This document shows, piece after piece, positions 13,201-25,189 of a stretch of 64,000 nt of DNA. This DNA comes from Antedon mediterranea (lineage: Eukaryota; Echinodermata; Crinoidea; Comatulida; Antedonidae). A program made the translations under genes and the position numbers. The DNA is taken from positions 4,002,312 through 4,066,311 of the forward strand of contig NC_092675.1 of assembly GCF_964355755.1 (NCBI RefSeq). Reading direction: 5' to 3'. Every line of letters begins with the position of its first letter. Position 1 is the first letter of the stretch. Under the pieces are notes generated by a model. It searched no databases. It had not been told where the DNA came from and saw nothing but the letters and a program-made list of their open reading frames with translations.

Positions 13201-15189
13201 ACCTTCTGTTTAAATCGATACTATAGGTTCTGTTTTCTGCAAAGTTTAAAGATACACTATCTCTTTTCAAATCTTACAAGATATTGAAAAATTAAAAAAA
13301 AAGAATTTTAATTGCAGTTGTACCATGTAGAAAAACTAATATTACAAACATCAGGTAGTAAGATGTGTTATATCACTGCCATACTTTTCAATATTAGTTC
13401 TATCATTTTAAACATTTACCAAATAACAAACATAAACCCCAAAAAACCATCATCCTTTTCACAGAAACCTGCTGTTAATCTCATGAGTTTTCAGTTTTTT
13501 TCCCCTCACTCTTCTTATATTAATCATAATGATCATTATCATTATACTAAATGATTACATCCGTATAATCATTTTTGTTTTCAAATAACCACATTAATTA
13601 TAAAATCCATTAACAATATTACCAGAAGGTCAAAATCAATAACACTAAAATGTCCTGAGGCCTGCTATTCTCTACAATATCAACAAACACATTCAAACAG
13701 TATTATTCAATACATGCTATTACCAAGAAAAAACCCCATTTCACAGTTAAAATGATTGTGAACTTCTGAACCTCAAAGCCTGACCATCAGTTTGATAATT
13801 ATGGCTACAAATCTCAAGATAGTTAAACCCCAACTACTTATTGACCATCGTTATTAAGAAAATTAGGCAAAGTATTAAAATTTAAATGAATCGCCATTAA
13901 TCTATACAGAATACTTTCCTATTACGTCTCTAATGATTTGTGCGACAAGATTCAAAGGACACTACAAGAAGTATTTAATCTCATTGCATTAAGCCTCCGT
14001 TGAGGAAATGGGCCAAAAGAAAGACCACGCAATGCTGAAGCTTTAGTTAAATGCATGCTGATAATCTCCACCATTAAAAATGGGCTATTCTCGTATATTA
14101 CAAAGTTGTTAAGAAGGTGTGTAGTACAAAACAAGCAATCTATAGGAAATTTGAATGGGTATCTAAAAGGTTTTTATCTCCAAACTCATGAAGATAAAAG
14201 ACACGTTCGATAATGAAGTGTAAACAACACGAACCATAAACATCAGTGATTTTACATTGCTGTTTGCGATTTTTTAACAGATAACAAATTTAATTTACAT
14301 TGTTGTAATACTTACTTTGTATAAATGCTGACTCTATTTTTATTTATTATGATTAATGTTTTGATTTATGTTTGATATGTATGTTGTTTGAACATTAAAA
14401 ACTTAGTGGGATTAAGTCCATGAATTTGTTTTACTATTATCTATTTAAAAACACCATACAATACAACATATTTGTAAATGGTTTTATTCATTAGTAATGT
14501 TTTCTATTTTGGAATATTGCGTACCGAGAAATATCAGGAATAGGGATAAGGACAGAATAGAGAGGGTGTTGGGCCGGAAAAGTAATCGATTCTTAAGTTG
14601 AGAAACTTGACTCACTCTGTGTCCATGAATGACACAGATCATTCACAGTTTAAAATTATGGGTGCCGTTAAATTGTCAATAGAATAAGGAACACATTGAC
14701 TGTTATAATTACTCTTTCTGCTCAGCTAAAAGGAGAGTAAACATTTTCCTTAATGTCAGTTGAGCAACGTTCATAAAAGAGTTTGTGTTTTCATTGGGAT
14801 TTAATATGGGTATTTTCATTAACAGTAATAATCAACTCTTTTCCAAAACCAGATACTCATGGGTTGGATTTGGATTTCCTGAAGTCTGGTTGACTGAACG
14901 CAATTCACTGCTGTTGTCCATCATCTAAGCATATTCGATCAGGATAAGATAGAAGTAGCGAGAAAAATATCATCACAATTCATTCATTCATCTTTTATTT
15001 CGGAAAAAAAAAATTAATTCTCCATAGCTCAAGAACAAAGGATGAAGTAGATTGGATAAAAGAAGAGCAAATTCATGAATAAATTTTGTGACAATATTGT
15101 CTGACCTCCCCAACCTGCACAACATGCCATATACCACCTTACGTTATAGTTCGTAGAACGAGCAGATGTGGTTTTCTACAAACATGGTG

Positions 15190-15645
15190 CTTACCAACAG
15201 AACGATCCACCTACAAACAAGAATGATGTTTCTTAATGGTCTAGTTAGGAGTTGACTCACCTATGGTTGCCATGCTTGGAGGGCAACAGGAAGTGAAATG
15301 TCCAAACTTAGCACAACATACAAAACCTTCCTAAGAAGAATGCTAGTGAATGGCTTTCAAAGGGTCTGCCCACCAAACCATGTAGACATATCCTCAGATG
15401 AAGAAGCAGATGAAAACTATATAGACTGGCGTTACGTAATTTATAATGACGATCTCTAAAAAATTACTGGCTGTCAACCGCTAGAAAAATATGTCTACAA
15501 GCAACAATTCAACTGGATCGGACATGTAAATAGAAAAGAAAATGAAGATCCTACAAAAATTCTTACTTTTCACACAACACAAAATAAACGAAGAGGTCGG
15601 AAGATACCATCAGTCAACTTACTAGATGCAACTTCATTGGAGCCT
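15190..15645 (+). pseudogene. Non-LTR retrotransposon fragment (C-terminal reverse transcriptase region)
   Basis: One frame, with internal stops, reads TRMMFLNGLVRS, stop, LTYGCHAWRATGSEMSKLST, then TYKTFLRRMLVNGFQRV, DENYIDWRYVIYNDDL, stop, and QQFNWIGHVNRKENEDPTKI followed by LTFHTTQNKRRGRKIPS. The LTYG-C-W, FLRRM, W-GHV-R-N and RRGRK-PS motifs are typical of the region after the RT catalytic core in animal LINEs. Two stops and no catalytic Y-x-DD segment mark it as a dead 5'-truncated copy. Confidence 0.7.
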
Positions 15646-16759
15646 GCTTCAACAGAAATTTATAATTCCCAGCAATGTTTTAACTGTATATATGAACTGT
15701 TTTATAAGTTGTTTTGTGACTGCAATTTGGTAGTAGTCACTCTCGTACTGTACATTTAAAAGTAACACATCCAAATGCCAACTTTAAGTCAATTGCTACC
15801 AGATGTCTCTGTGAGACGGTTATTTGAACCAGTACCAGTACCAGTACCATGACCTAGGTTTATTAAGGAGCAGGCGTAAGGCATTGTTGAAGCACACCTT
15901 TAGTGCTTCCATAGATTTTACATTAAAATTTGCGCACAGAGAAGCACAGTATAAGTTATTACAATATGTTTTACACAAAAAACACTTTATGTTGTTATGA
16001 CGTGAAAATGGGCTTCTTTTATTATCTTAAATGAAAGACAACTGAAATTATAGTAACATGGATTACCAGAGGACATAGAACATACAAACATTCTGACCTA
16101 CTGTATGTCTTGAATAGATGAAGCAATGCCTAATAATGGAAAACATAATGAAGATCATAGGTGTACGTACACTTGCATTTTTGTGCAATGCAGAAAATAG
16201 CCACCAATTGCAAAATTACTAAGAATTTCCAAAGTATGTTCCAAAAAATCCACAATTTTTTCACAGCATTTTCCTAATGGGACAATAAGAGGGAGATCCT
16301 TGTTGATAATGAAAAGTGCATGGTGGTCATGTTATTATTATATATCAAGTTCAATGACAACAAACTATGTGAAAGACTAAAACTGCAGATTAGTTAATAA
16401 CATATAAACACCTGACTATATTCTATGCCAGCATCCTGTGGGATGGCAGGCAGGTGATATTTCATCTATATATAGGTTTATGACATGCCAATCTTAAGGA
16501 ATTAAAGTAGATAATGTCATTAGGAAAACAATAAAACATAATTGAAGGCCATGTGCGTTATTGTTGTCTTTGTTATAGTTAATAGACAACATTTTTTATA
16601 TTGGACTTTTTTGCATGGATCTTAAGAAATGTTAGCGATGTCTGTATGATGTAATAGTTCTTCAAATATAGCAATGTTTATAATAAATATGTAAAAACGA
16701 TATGAATCATAGATTATAAATAAAAAGTATAGCAAACTGGTCTTACCTACTTGTTGAAG

Positions 16760-17510
16760 TTATTGGTCTTTCAACTGATTTGTTTTTTCCAACTGGTTGA
16801 ATTGGTATTTCCTAATGGTTGAATTGGTCTTTCAACTGGTTGAATTGGTCTTTTCAACTGGTTGAATTGGTCTTTTTAATTGGTTGAATTGGTCTTTCCA
16901 AATGGTTGAATTGGTCTTTCAACTGGTTGAATTGGTCTTTTCAACTGGTTGAAATGGTCTTTTAACTGGTTGAATTGGTCTTTCCAAATGGTTGAATTGG
17001 TCTTTCCAAATGATTGAATTGGTCTTTCCTAATAGTTGAATTGGTCTTTTCAACTGGTTGAACTATTCTTTCAACTGGTTGAATTAGTCTTTCAACTGGC
17101 TGAATTGGTCTTTTCAACTGGTTGAATTGGTCTTTTAACTGGTTGAATTGGTGTTTCCAAATGGTTGAATTGGTCTTTCCAAATGATTGAATTGGTCTTT
17201 CCTAATAGTTGAATTGATCTTTTCAACTGGTTGAACTATTCTTTCAACTGGTTGAATTAGTCTTTCAACTGGTTGAATTGGTCTTTCCTAATAGTTGAAT
17301 TGGTCTTTTCAACTGGTTGAACTATTCTTTTAACTGGTTGAATTAGTCTTTCAACTGGTTGAATTGGTCTTTCCAAATTGACCTTTCCAAATGGTTAAAT
17401 TGATCTTTCAACTGGAACTGGAATTGGTGTTTCGACTGAGGAAATTGGTCTTTTAACTGGTTGAATTGGGTTGCCAAATGGTTGAATTGGTCTTTCAACT
17501 GGATGAAATT
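16760..17510. repeat. Degenerate 21-25-bp minisatellite, about 30 copies
   Basis: The unit is GGTTGAATTGGTCTTTCAACT with length variants (CTTTTCAACTGG, CCAAATGG, CCTAATAG). Blocks of three to four variant units recur, for example ATAGTTGAATTGGTCTTTTC then GAACTATTC at about 17033, 17206 and 17291. Confidence 0.9.
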
Positions 17511-18123
17511 CAGTTCCAAACTTGTTCAGGATTTATAGTGTACATACATCCTTGATCAACTACTTATTTTAATATAAATTTCAATTAGAGTTTAATGAAG
17601 CATCATTTTAGCACATTTGTTTGCGAATTCAAACAATTTATCATACATTGACAACTCAGCTTTTTGTTGTTGCTACAATGACCATAACCGCAAGACCTTT
17701 CTGACCTGTAGGATTAAACAAAAACTTATTGATGATTGATAAATAACATCCATGACTTGTAAATCTTGTGTCATTTGTCAAATAACAACAAATAGAGAGT
17801 GTTTGTCATTTGAATGATTACTACTTTTAGATGAATTGATAATATAGTAATTGTTTTTATGTCTCTGTATTATCTCTTTAATAAGTACTATCAATCAATC
17901 TATATGCTCCATATTGATTAAATAGCATACACCAACACTTTCTAAAGGAAGTATTCTGATATGAAGGCGCTATAATACAAAGAGGGTTTAGTAGGGGAAT
18001 AGCAATGATCTCCACTTCAGTACTAAGAGTGGTAGATGATAAAACACAGACAAAAACACATTTCCTGCAAGCACCCCAATACAGAAAAAATACATAAACA
18101 CATGAAACCAACTTCCTTCCCAG

Positions 18124-18195
18124 CAAAGACTTGGAGAAAATGAAAGAAAACAATGAGAAGCTACAGAAGCTGTTGTCAATATCAACACTTGAAAG
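18124..18195 (+). CDS. Orphan coiled-coil exon candidate
   Basis: After TTCCTTCCCAG and before GTGGGTGGG, an open frame reads KDLEKMKENNEKLQKLLSIS then TLER. It is Lys/Glu/Leu-rich with a heptad-like pattern. The minus-strand ORFs of 91 and 127 aa at 17878-18371 overlap it and look like shadows. No partner exons were found within several kilobases, so it may be part of a gene with very long introns, or chance. Confidence 0.25.
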
Positions 18196-18407
18196 GTGGG
18201 TGGGAAATTAGTGAACATTTTCAAACCTGAACACACATGAGATGATAGGGTTGGTATATAGCAAGAGGTGAATGTATGGAACACCAGCTGTGCAAAAAAC
18301 AATTGATGGTTTCTTTTCAAGATGGCTTCTTTTAATTGTTTAGTTTTCATACAGTGATTCATAGTGTTCAATCCATTATTAAGAGAATATATTTTAATTT
18401 ATATACC

Positions 18408-18432
18408 TTTATATATATATATATATATATAA
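18408..18432. repeat. TA microsatellite
   Basis: Uninterrupted AT dinucleotides after CCTTTATATATATATATATA. Similar short simple repeats lie at 5260-5275 (ATAC), 7741-7755 (GATT), 12600-12620 (CT), 21866-21895 (TAG) and 55450-55472 (AT). Confidence 0.9.
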
Positions 18433-19989
18433 GTGCAATAAATAAGAATTTAAGTTATTAAAAAAAACGTGTTAATACTAACAAACCAATACAATTTGTA
18501 TGTCAGCACTAGAGATTAATATGATTCTGAAATTTGACGTTGGTTCTGCTGATGAAAAATAATTTTCATTAATAGGAATCATAAAAAAATAAATATGTCA
18601 AATATAAATGATTACTTTGGCTAAGACAAAAAGGTTATCATTAGGCTCACAGGCGCCCTCTTGCAGAAGAAACACAAGCCGCCAACCAGACGACCTACAG
18701 TTACAAGCATAGGAATTCACCACTGGACGCCACTAGACTCGACAGACAGATCTTAAATTAAACACCTTGAAAGATAAATGGTCAACAAGTTATATTTGAG
18801 TTGAAAGAGATATGTTGGCAATATAGTATTTGAAATATCGCCCTCTGTAGTTAGTTTACTTTCTTCAGAACAATACATGTAGTTTGTTAAAACAGTAATT
18901 CTATTTCCAAATATTGGAATCAGAAAGAAATTGAACTTGGTATAGACAAGCAACAGAACCCAATCACTTGCAATATGAAAAACACTTTTGGATTTATATC
19001 CATCAATTGTTTGTATAAAATGGCTTTCTGTTTATACTAAAATTAATTAATTAAAGAAATAAAAACCTTTAAAATGACATGTTATTACACAAGTTCAAAG
19101 TTTTACTGTAAACAATGTGTATGAAATCTCTTTTTCTTTCCCATAATCTTGTACAAGCAGGTTGGAATCCTGAACCTCAATTATTGATTGCATATTTAAG
19201 GCATGGTTAGATCAGGGAGTTTACAACTCCCTGGTTAGATTATAAAAATGTTTGTCAAGTATAACAAATTGTATATCTTTTAAGACACAGGTGTCTACCT
19301 GTATAAACCTATTAATGTAATCAAATATATTAATTTTGAATTACTAGAGTTAAAGGTTGACATCATACTTTATGTAGAGTCATCGTGTATAGCAATTTTA
19401 TTAAGTGGTTTTGTTTCATGTTGTCGCATCAATTTTTATCCAATTTCCTCTACTGTCATACGATTCAAAGTTTGTTTGTCCCTCAGCGATTGTCGTCTTA
19501 ATCACCTGCCGAAAGGTATAAGATGATTACGGAAATGATAATCACCCTAACAAAAAATAAAAGAAAATAAGATGACCATCAAAAGAAATTGAAACGAAAG
19601 TAATGATCGATGTAAAAGATAGATAAAGAAAATAATCCATTAAAACGAAATGAAAGAAACAAAGAACAATCTCTGTCATTAATTCTTTTATTTTATGACA
19701 GTTTAATGGAGTTATAAAAATATGAATAAACGGTTTAGAGGGTGTTAAGAGAAGTATACCCAGTGGCAAGTGTCAGCCAAGCTCACAACCCTGACATAAG
19801 CTTTAAGCTTGTTACTATTCTAACCTACTTTCTTGCTTTCTGTGAACTAAATTTTAAAATAATAAACTAATTATTCTCATTACCATTATAATAAAATAAC
19901 AAACATTGATATTGGTATATCTTTGTATTCTGCAAGAGAAGTGAGAAATGTCATTCTAATATTTTTGGACAAAAAACACTTAACGCCAT

Positions 19990-20440
19990 ACCGCCGAATA
20001 GTCTTCTGACTTTTTCGCCTCGGCTACTCTGTTTCTGCTGGAAAGTTTCTCCAAAGTTTTCTGTCAGTTGCCATGTTCTTTATTTTTTGTAGGTTCGTTG
20101 CAGTTTTGAATTTTGTTGGTAGTGTGGTAGTTGGATCTGATAATATTAGTGCTTTCAAGTCCCTTTTCAAAGTTATTGGTAAATTGCACACTCAATAAGT
20201 AGACTGTTGTATTTGTAGGCATTTGATTATTTTGTCTTAATATACTGTATGTCCTCCATCTAGCTTGTAACACATCTAATGATATCGGTTTCACATTGTA
20301 TATTTTGCTTTGAAATGGGAGCTTCAAAGTGCTGGAGAACACAGCGGTGTAAATAGTTCCTCTGTTTGGCTGTTTCTTTTATGTAGATTTCTGCTTGCTT
20401 ACAAAGTCTGCTGTATCTCTGTATAATGATATACAATGGC
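19990..20440 (-). pseudogene. Non-LTR retrotransposon fragment (RT C-terminus)
   Basis: The 92-aa minus ORF (20342-20064) reads LDVLQARWRTYSILRQNNQM, like the RW-FGHVLR-N-P signature of LINE RT C-termini. A different frame just downstream gives LPTKFKTATNLQKIKNMATD then RKLWRNFPAE, like the DR-LWR end of such proteins. The frame change between them shows decay. No catalytic domain is present. Confidence 0.5.
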
Positions 20441-21065
20441 TATAAACACCCATAGCATTGCTCCTACTTGGTACTTTACCTTTGGATTTAATTATATTAT
20501 AAAATGTGGAATATGGTACTGTATATAATGAAAAGGATTGTGATGTGTGATGAGATAGAGAACGTTATCTGACATAAGGATAGACAACCTCTATTTACGG
20601 GCACTGCAATGTTTAAACCTTTACAGCTCTTGTATACAACAATCCAATTGATTTGTTTATGTTCAACATTTATTAGGAATGTTTCTAGTAAGGAACATTC
20701 ACAATATTAGTGAAAGATAAACAACTCAATCAAAAATCATTAATTTACAATGAAAACTGACAGAAACAGAAACAATTCTGAACAAAGGTTGCTGTACTTA
20801 AAAGACTTGACCTTCTATCATTGATATCATTCGTAGATTTTGTTTTTAATTTGGCATTTATTATGAAGCTTTCAATTCGCGATGACCGGAGCAAAGCATT
20901 GATGTGGACCTAAAAACCAAGTGTCAAGCAAAAAGCATGGCCCAACTTACATGAATGCGCACAATGAATTAATCCAATCTACCTTGTTACTATGTCATCG
21001 GTTGTACAGAGACATTCCATAAACAACAACGACACTAAATTATAACATTGTAATGTTATACTTGA

Positions 21066-21252
21066 CATCTAGTATCTGCCTCAGACCTCTGGTCAAGGTG
21101 GGCACTGGACGAGAGAAGCCCTTGATCAATGTTAGGACCAATCAAGGTGCTTTAAACAGTCCTGGCTTTGTTTGTATCAAACCTGTTAGTGGCGGTAATT
21201 ATCGCTGTTGGTTTTGATTGAATAAAATAAAAAATAAAAATAAAAAAAAACA
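21066..21252 (+). mobile_element. 5'-truncated copy of the 5S-SINE (body plus A-rich tail)
   Basis: Begins ATCTAGTATCTGCCTCAG inside the body and runs through TTAGTGGCGGTAATTATCGC to an AATAAAAATAAAAAAAAA tail. The 5S head is missing. By eye it is nearly identical to the body of the 58.3-58.65 kb copy, so the family was probably active fairly recently. Confidence 0.75.
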
Positions 21253-22884
21253 TTTTTCAGCCAGAGAAAATGTGAAATAGTTGAGGTATCTATATATGTA
21301 TTTAAACAGATTTTGAATTATATTTTGTGTGGACCAGAAACTATTACACTGTTAAGAAGTTAAACTTAAAGCCTTGGCTTAATGCGTCCTCCCCACACAA
21401 TTATATTTATTAATTTATGTTCTGTATTGTGTAAATTGTATTGTGTGTGAAACAATAAACTTAAAGTCAGTAGCCCTAATCTTTAAGAACTGCCATAAAA
21501 CTTAAACATTATTGTTTATAATAGATAGTTACAAGGCTGGCTAAATATTAAAATGTAGTTATATGATAGACTTACTTATATAAACACCCACTCACAAAAC
21601 AACCTGTTTCATGTGTTTAATGTTGTTGAGAAATGAGAATAATATTAGACGGGTTTTCTAAGTTATAAATCAGGATTTGCAGAGATTACAAACAGTAAAA
21701 TACTATGTTTTATGAATACCCATCAACACTTTGACTAGTTTCATATTTCTATGAATTAAGCCACTCCTTCTGGACTGACCGTTCACAAGATTACTTTTTT
21801 TGTGGCTTTTTCACTTCATCAATTTACCGATTGATGTAAATAAAAACTTAAAAGTACAATAGTAGTATAGTAGTAGTAGTAGTAGTAGTATTAGTAGGAG
21901 TATATGTTCATAAAAAGTCTGAAATAATTTAGATAAACTTAGGCCTACTTGCGTTCAGGTTTACTAAAAATTTCTTGGGTAATAAATCGTGTAATTGTAT
22001 CCACTGTCAATCATTTGACCAATCAATGACCAACTGCAAAAATACAATTTTTACGGTATTCACCTAATCAATAAACAATTAAAAAATACTTTTAATAACT
22101 CGACTCGACAATCAATAAGTCTCGTCAAATTTATCTATAATTGGAAACAAATCTAAGAAATTTCCAGTAATAATGAAATGGTTGCAAGCACTGAAGTAAT
22201 CAAGACAGAAATGGAACAAACGTATTAAGATCTAGATTAAAAGCATGGCAATGTACATTTAGGTCTATCTGTTTTACTTTTTACTTTCATGTTTTTTGAC
22301 AAATAATTTACTCACTTCTCTCCAATTACAAGATTTTTAATTGATTTTTTTCGTATACTTCAGTGGCATATCCAGGGATATTTAGCATGCTAAAGCATTT
22401 ATCAGTTTCAGTTTCAGTTTTTATTTTCCAATATAAACAAGTGTAATGAATATATGCAAAAATGGAAGGATGACCAAAAAAGAGCAAAGCTTGTACAGTA
22501 TTTGGCCACCTTAACAAAATAATTAATACATGATACAAACATAATTGAAGCACAGGACGAGACAATACTAGCTAAACATGTTGGCATATGTTTTATATGG
22601 ATTATTATTTTGACTAGGATGACTTTCATTTTCATCTGACCACGCAGATGTTAGTCCACAAACATATGAGCATGCTGTTCGAGTGGGCCCATCATAAAAC
22701 TCCCATATTGTTTTTATTTGTATTAATTTTATTTATTTTGACACTAAAAAATATATATAAAAAAGAGTATAATTTCTGAGTGTCATATTTCATAATATCA
22801 ACAACAATGATGAGTGCAATTTTACCATTGGTGAGTATCCATCCATTTTGAACTGTATTTTGATTTTTAATTTTATGTAGTTAA

Positions 22885-22977
22885 GTTCTTTTGGGGCTGC
22901 AGACATTTCATGTTATGGTGACTCTGTTGCTTTGGGGGTCCCAGGACATGATGTCGAATAAATAAATGAATGAATCC
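22885..22977 (+). repeat. Retroposon 3' tail with AATG repeats
   Basis: GGTCCCAGGACATGATGTCG then AATAAATAAATGAATGAATC looks like the end of a LINE or SINE. No head was identified upstream. Confidence 0.35.
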
Positions 22978-23512
22978 TTTTTACAAAGGATGCCATAGAT
23001 TGTATATACCGGTACAGATTGTATATACCGGTAAACTGTCTCTTCATATCATCATAGAACTGCACACGTATCTGTCTGAAATCATGCTGAAACATTAGAC
23101 AAACTTTTAATCCTAATTGCAAATCAATCTTGTGATGGGTATATAAATCAATCTATCAATACCTGATCGATTTCAACTGATTTATTTATTCAATCTTTAG
23201 ATGAACCTATAAATCAATCAAGAATTGATTAACATCTGATGGCTTTGTTAATTGATGGACAGATACTCAATAGAAAAGCAAAGTAGTAATTAACAGATCA
23301 ATTCATCTTTGTCTTTAGAATCAATGATCTATCATTTACAAGCTACTCTTTCATTATCTTAAGTAAAAAAAATACAGCAGTTTTGTTTATATCCAACAGT
23401 ATATATTAAATATGTCAAATGGGGTTCTGCAGGTAAAGTGGAAAGAGGAACTCAAATCAAATAGCTCTTTATTCAGTCCAAGACAGAATGCACATTGCCG
23501 TCTCCTTTTGTT

Positions 23513-23679
23513 TAATGCCTTGTCTACCCTATCAAACTTTATGTGACAAAAAAATGTGATGTGCCCATATATGGACATAATGATGTCATATCACTACCAT
23601 ATTTGTGCATATCACTACCATATTTAGACACATCACACTGTTGTTGTCAAACTAGTTTGATAGTGGAAGACAGAGCTTA
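23513..23679. mobile_element. MITE copy 5 (diverged, longest)
   Basis: Starts TAATGCCTTGTCTACCCTAT, ends TTTGATAGTGGAAGACAGAG then CTTA. It contains a local duplication of the CATATCACTACCATATTT motif, which explains its greater length. The minus-strand ORF overlapping it (23387-23578) is not a gene. Confidence 0.7.
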
Positions 23680-23997
23680 AAATCCCAATGAGAAAGCACT
23701 AATTTAAAGATGAAAAACATACATATACAATATAAGTATGTTAATTACAGAGACATAACATCCCTTACATCTCCTTTTCTGATTGATGAAAGCTACTAAA
23801 CTAATTAAACAATTTATGAAGTATTAATTACCAAGTGATATGTGATATACATCGATTTATAACTCAACATGTACTGTAACAATATTCCTAAAGAAGACTT
23901 CTGTCACAATAATGAGATATTATAAAGTAATTCTTTATTGTTGCCTCATTAAAAAAGAAAACTATCAAAATGAATAAGACTAAAAGTTAAAGAAATG

Positions 23998-24399
23998 ATA
24001 AGATTGAGACTGAACATTGAGAGGGACTTCAAGTTAATGGAGCTTAAGAAAAGAAACCAGTGGGATCCCATCCAATCCAATCCTTTGAATTTGAACATGG
24101 TTAGAGAATCCATTTTAAAGGGAGTTGACTTCAAGTTAATGGAGCTTAAGAAAAGAAACCAGTGGGATCCCATCCAATCCAATCCTTTGAATTTGAACAT
24201 GGTTAGAGAATCCGTTTTAAAGGGAGTTGACTTCAAGTTAATTGAGCTTAAGAAAAGAAACCAGTGGGATCCCATCCAATCCAATCCTTTGAATTTGAAC
24301 ATGGTTAGAGAATCCGTTTTAAAGGGAGTTGACTTCAAGTTAATGGAGCTTAAGAAAAGAAACCATTGGGATCCCATCCAATCCAATCGAGTCCTTTAA
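23998..24399. repeat. 102-bp tandem repeat, about four copies, open on both strands
   Basis: The unit contains GACTTCAAGTTAATGGAGCT, CAGTGGGATCCCATCCAATC and GAACATGGTTAGAGAATCCG. Because 102 is a multiple of 3, any stop-free frame stays open. It reads FKLMELKKRNQWDPIQSNPL on plus and LDWMGSQWFLFLSSINLKS on minus. The copies are nearly identical. No splice signals or homology support a gene. Confidence 0.85.
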
Positions 24400-24766
24400 A
24401 TCTGGACAGGGTCAGAGGATCCGTGTTGAGATGAAACACATGGTAAAACATGATGCAAGATATAAATGGGCAACACAATAAAATCAAATAAAGAATGAAT
24501 GTAAATATTTTGTAAATAATATGTTGTTGAATTTGAACAATAATATTTTCTTAAATTAAGTTTACAGTAGCTATGTTAATTAAAGCTGAAGACTTTTTTT
24601 TTTGGAGAGATAACTAACTACAGCAAATAAGAACAGAACTTCTACTAGACAAGATATATATATAACAATCTGATATAACATGTGCATATTGTAAATAGAC
24701 ATTTAAATAGAACACCGGGATAATTATGCATTGTTATCGGATAAACTATCATTATCTTTTAATATG

Positions 24767-25189
24767 CACTATAATTCGAATAAGTTAATTTTTAAATAAT
24801 TACAGCCTATTTATTGCCTCCAAATATAGAATAATAGGAGAGGAATTCATTCATAAAGTGTGTTTATATGTTGAGCTTCATTAATTGGGAACTAAATAAT
24901 CTGTTGCATGCAGTAATAAGGCTAAATAACCAGAGAATTTAATCAATATTATAAAGCATATGTATATTTTTATTGCCACTATAATTCGAATAAGTTAATT
25001 TTTAAATAATTACAGCCTATTTATTGCCTCCAAATATAGAATAATAGGAGAGGAATTCATTCATAAAGTGTGTTTATATGTTGAGCTTCATTAATTGGGA
25101 ACTAAATAATCTGTTGCATGCAGTAATAAGGCTAAAATAACCAGAGAATTTAATCAATATTATATAGCATATGTATATTTTTTATTGCC
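24767..25189. repeat. 210-bp direct duplication
   Basis: 24767-24976 is repeated at 24977-25189, from CACTATAATTCGAATAAGTT to GTATATTTTTATTGCC, with only a few differences. It looks like a recent tandem duplication. Confidence 0.9.

Larger units (their letters stand above)
9560..16750. other. Intergenic stretch
   Basis: It holds the secreted-type ORF at 10.0 kb and the LINE fragment at 15.2-15.6 kb. The rest is AT-rich, with nothing I can assign. A minus ORF at 13952-14134 (ALRGLSFGPFPQRRLNAM) sits on a small GC rise and could be a mobile-element relic. Confidence 0.5.
17511..23500. other. Intergenic stretch with retroposon remnants
   Basis: Beyond the coiled-coil exon candidate, the LINE piece at 20.0-20.4 kb, the 5S-SINE tail at 21.1 kb and a retroposon tail at 22.9 kb, there is nothing assignable. 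A hexamer run (CAGTTTCAGTTTCAGTTT) at about 22407-22424 looks like another retroposon tail read in reverse. At about 22996-23034 GATTGTATATACCGGTA is duplicated in tandem. Confidence 0.5.

Noticed and set aside
16760-17510. CRISPR-like regular array
   Set aside because: Units are contiguous and degenerate with no unique spacers, in a eukaryotic genome; it is a minisatellite.
17988-18371. 127-aa minus ORF with hydrophobic segments
   Set aside because: No family or splice context; the plus strand has a better exon-like reading with flanking splice signals, so the minus frame is probably a shadow.
23949-24386. 145-aa minus and 134-aa plus ORFs of repeated 34-residue units
   Set aside because: Both are products of a 102-bp tandem repeat whose period is a multiple of three; no splice sites or known domain.
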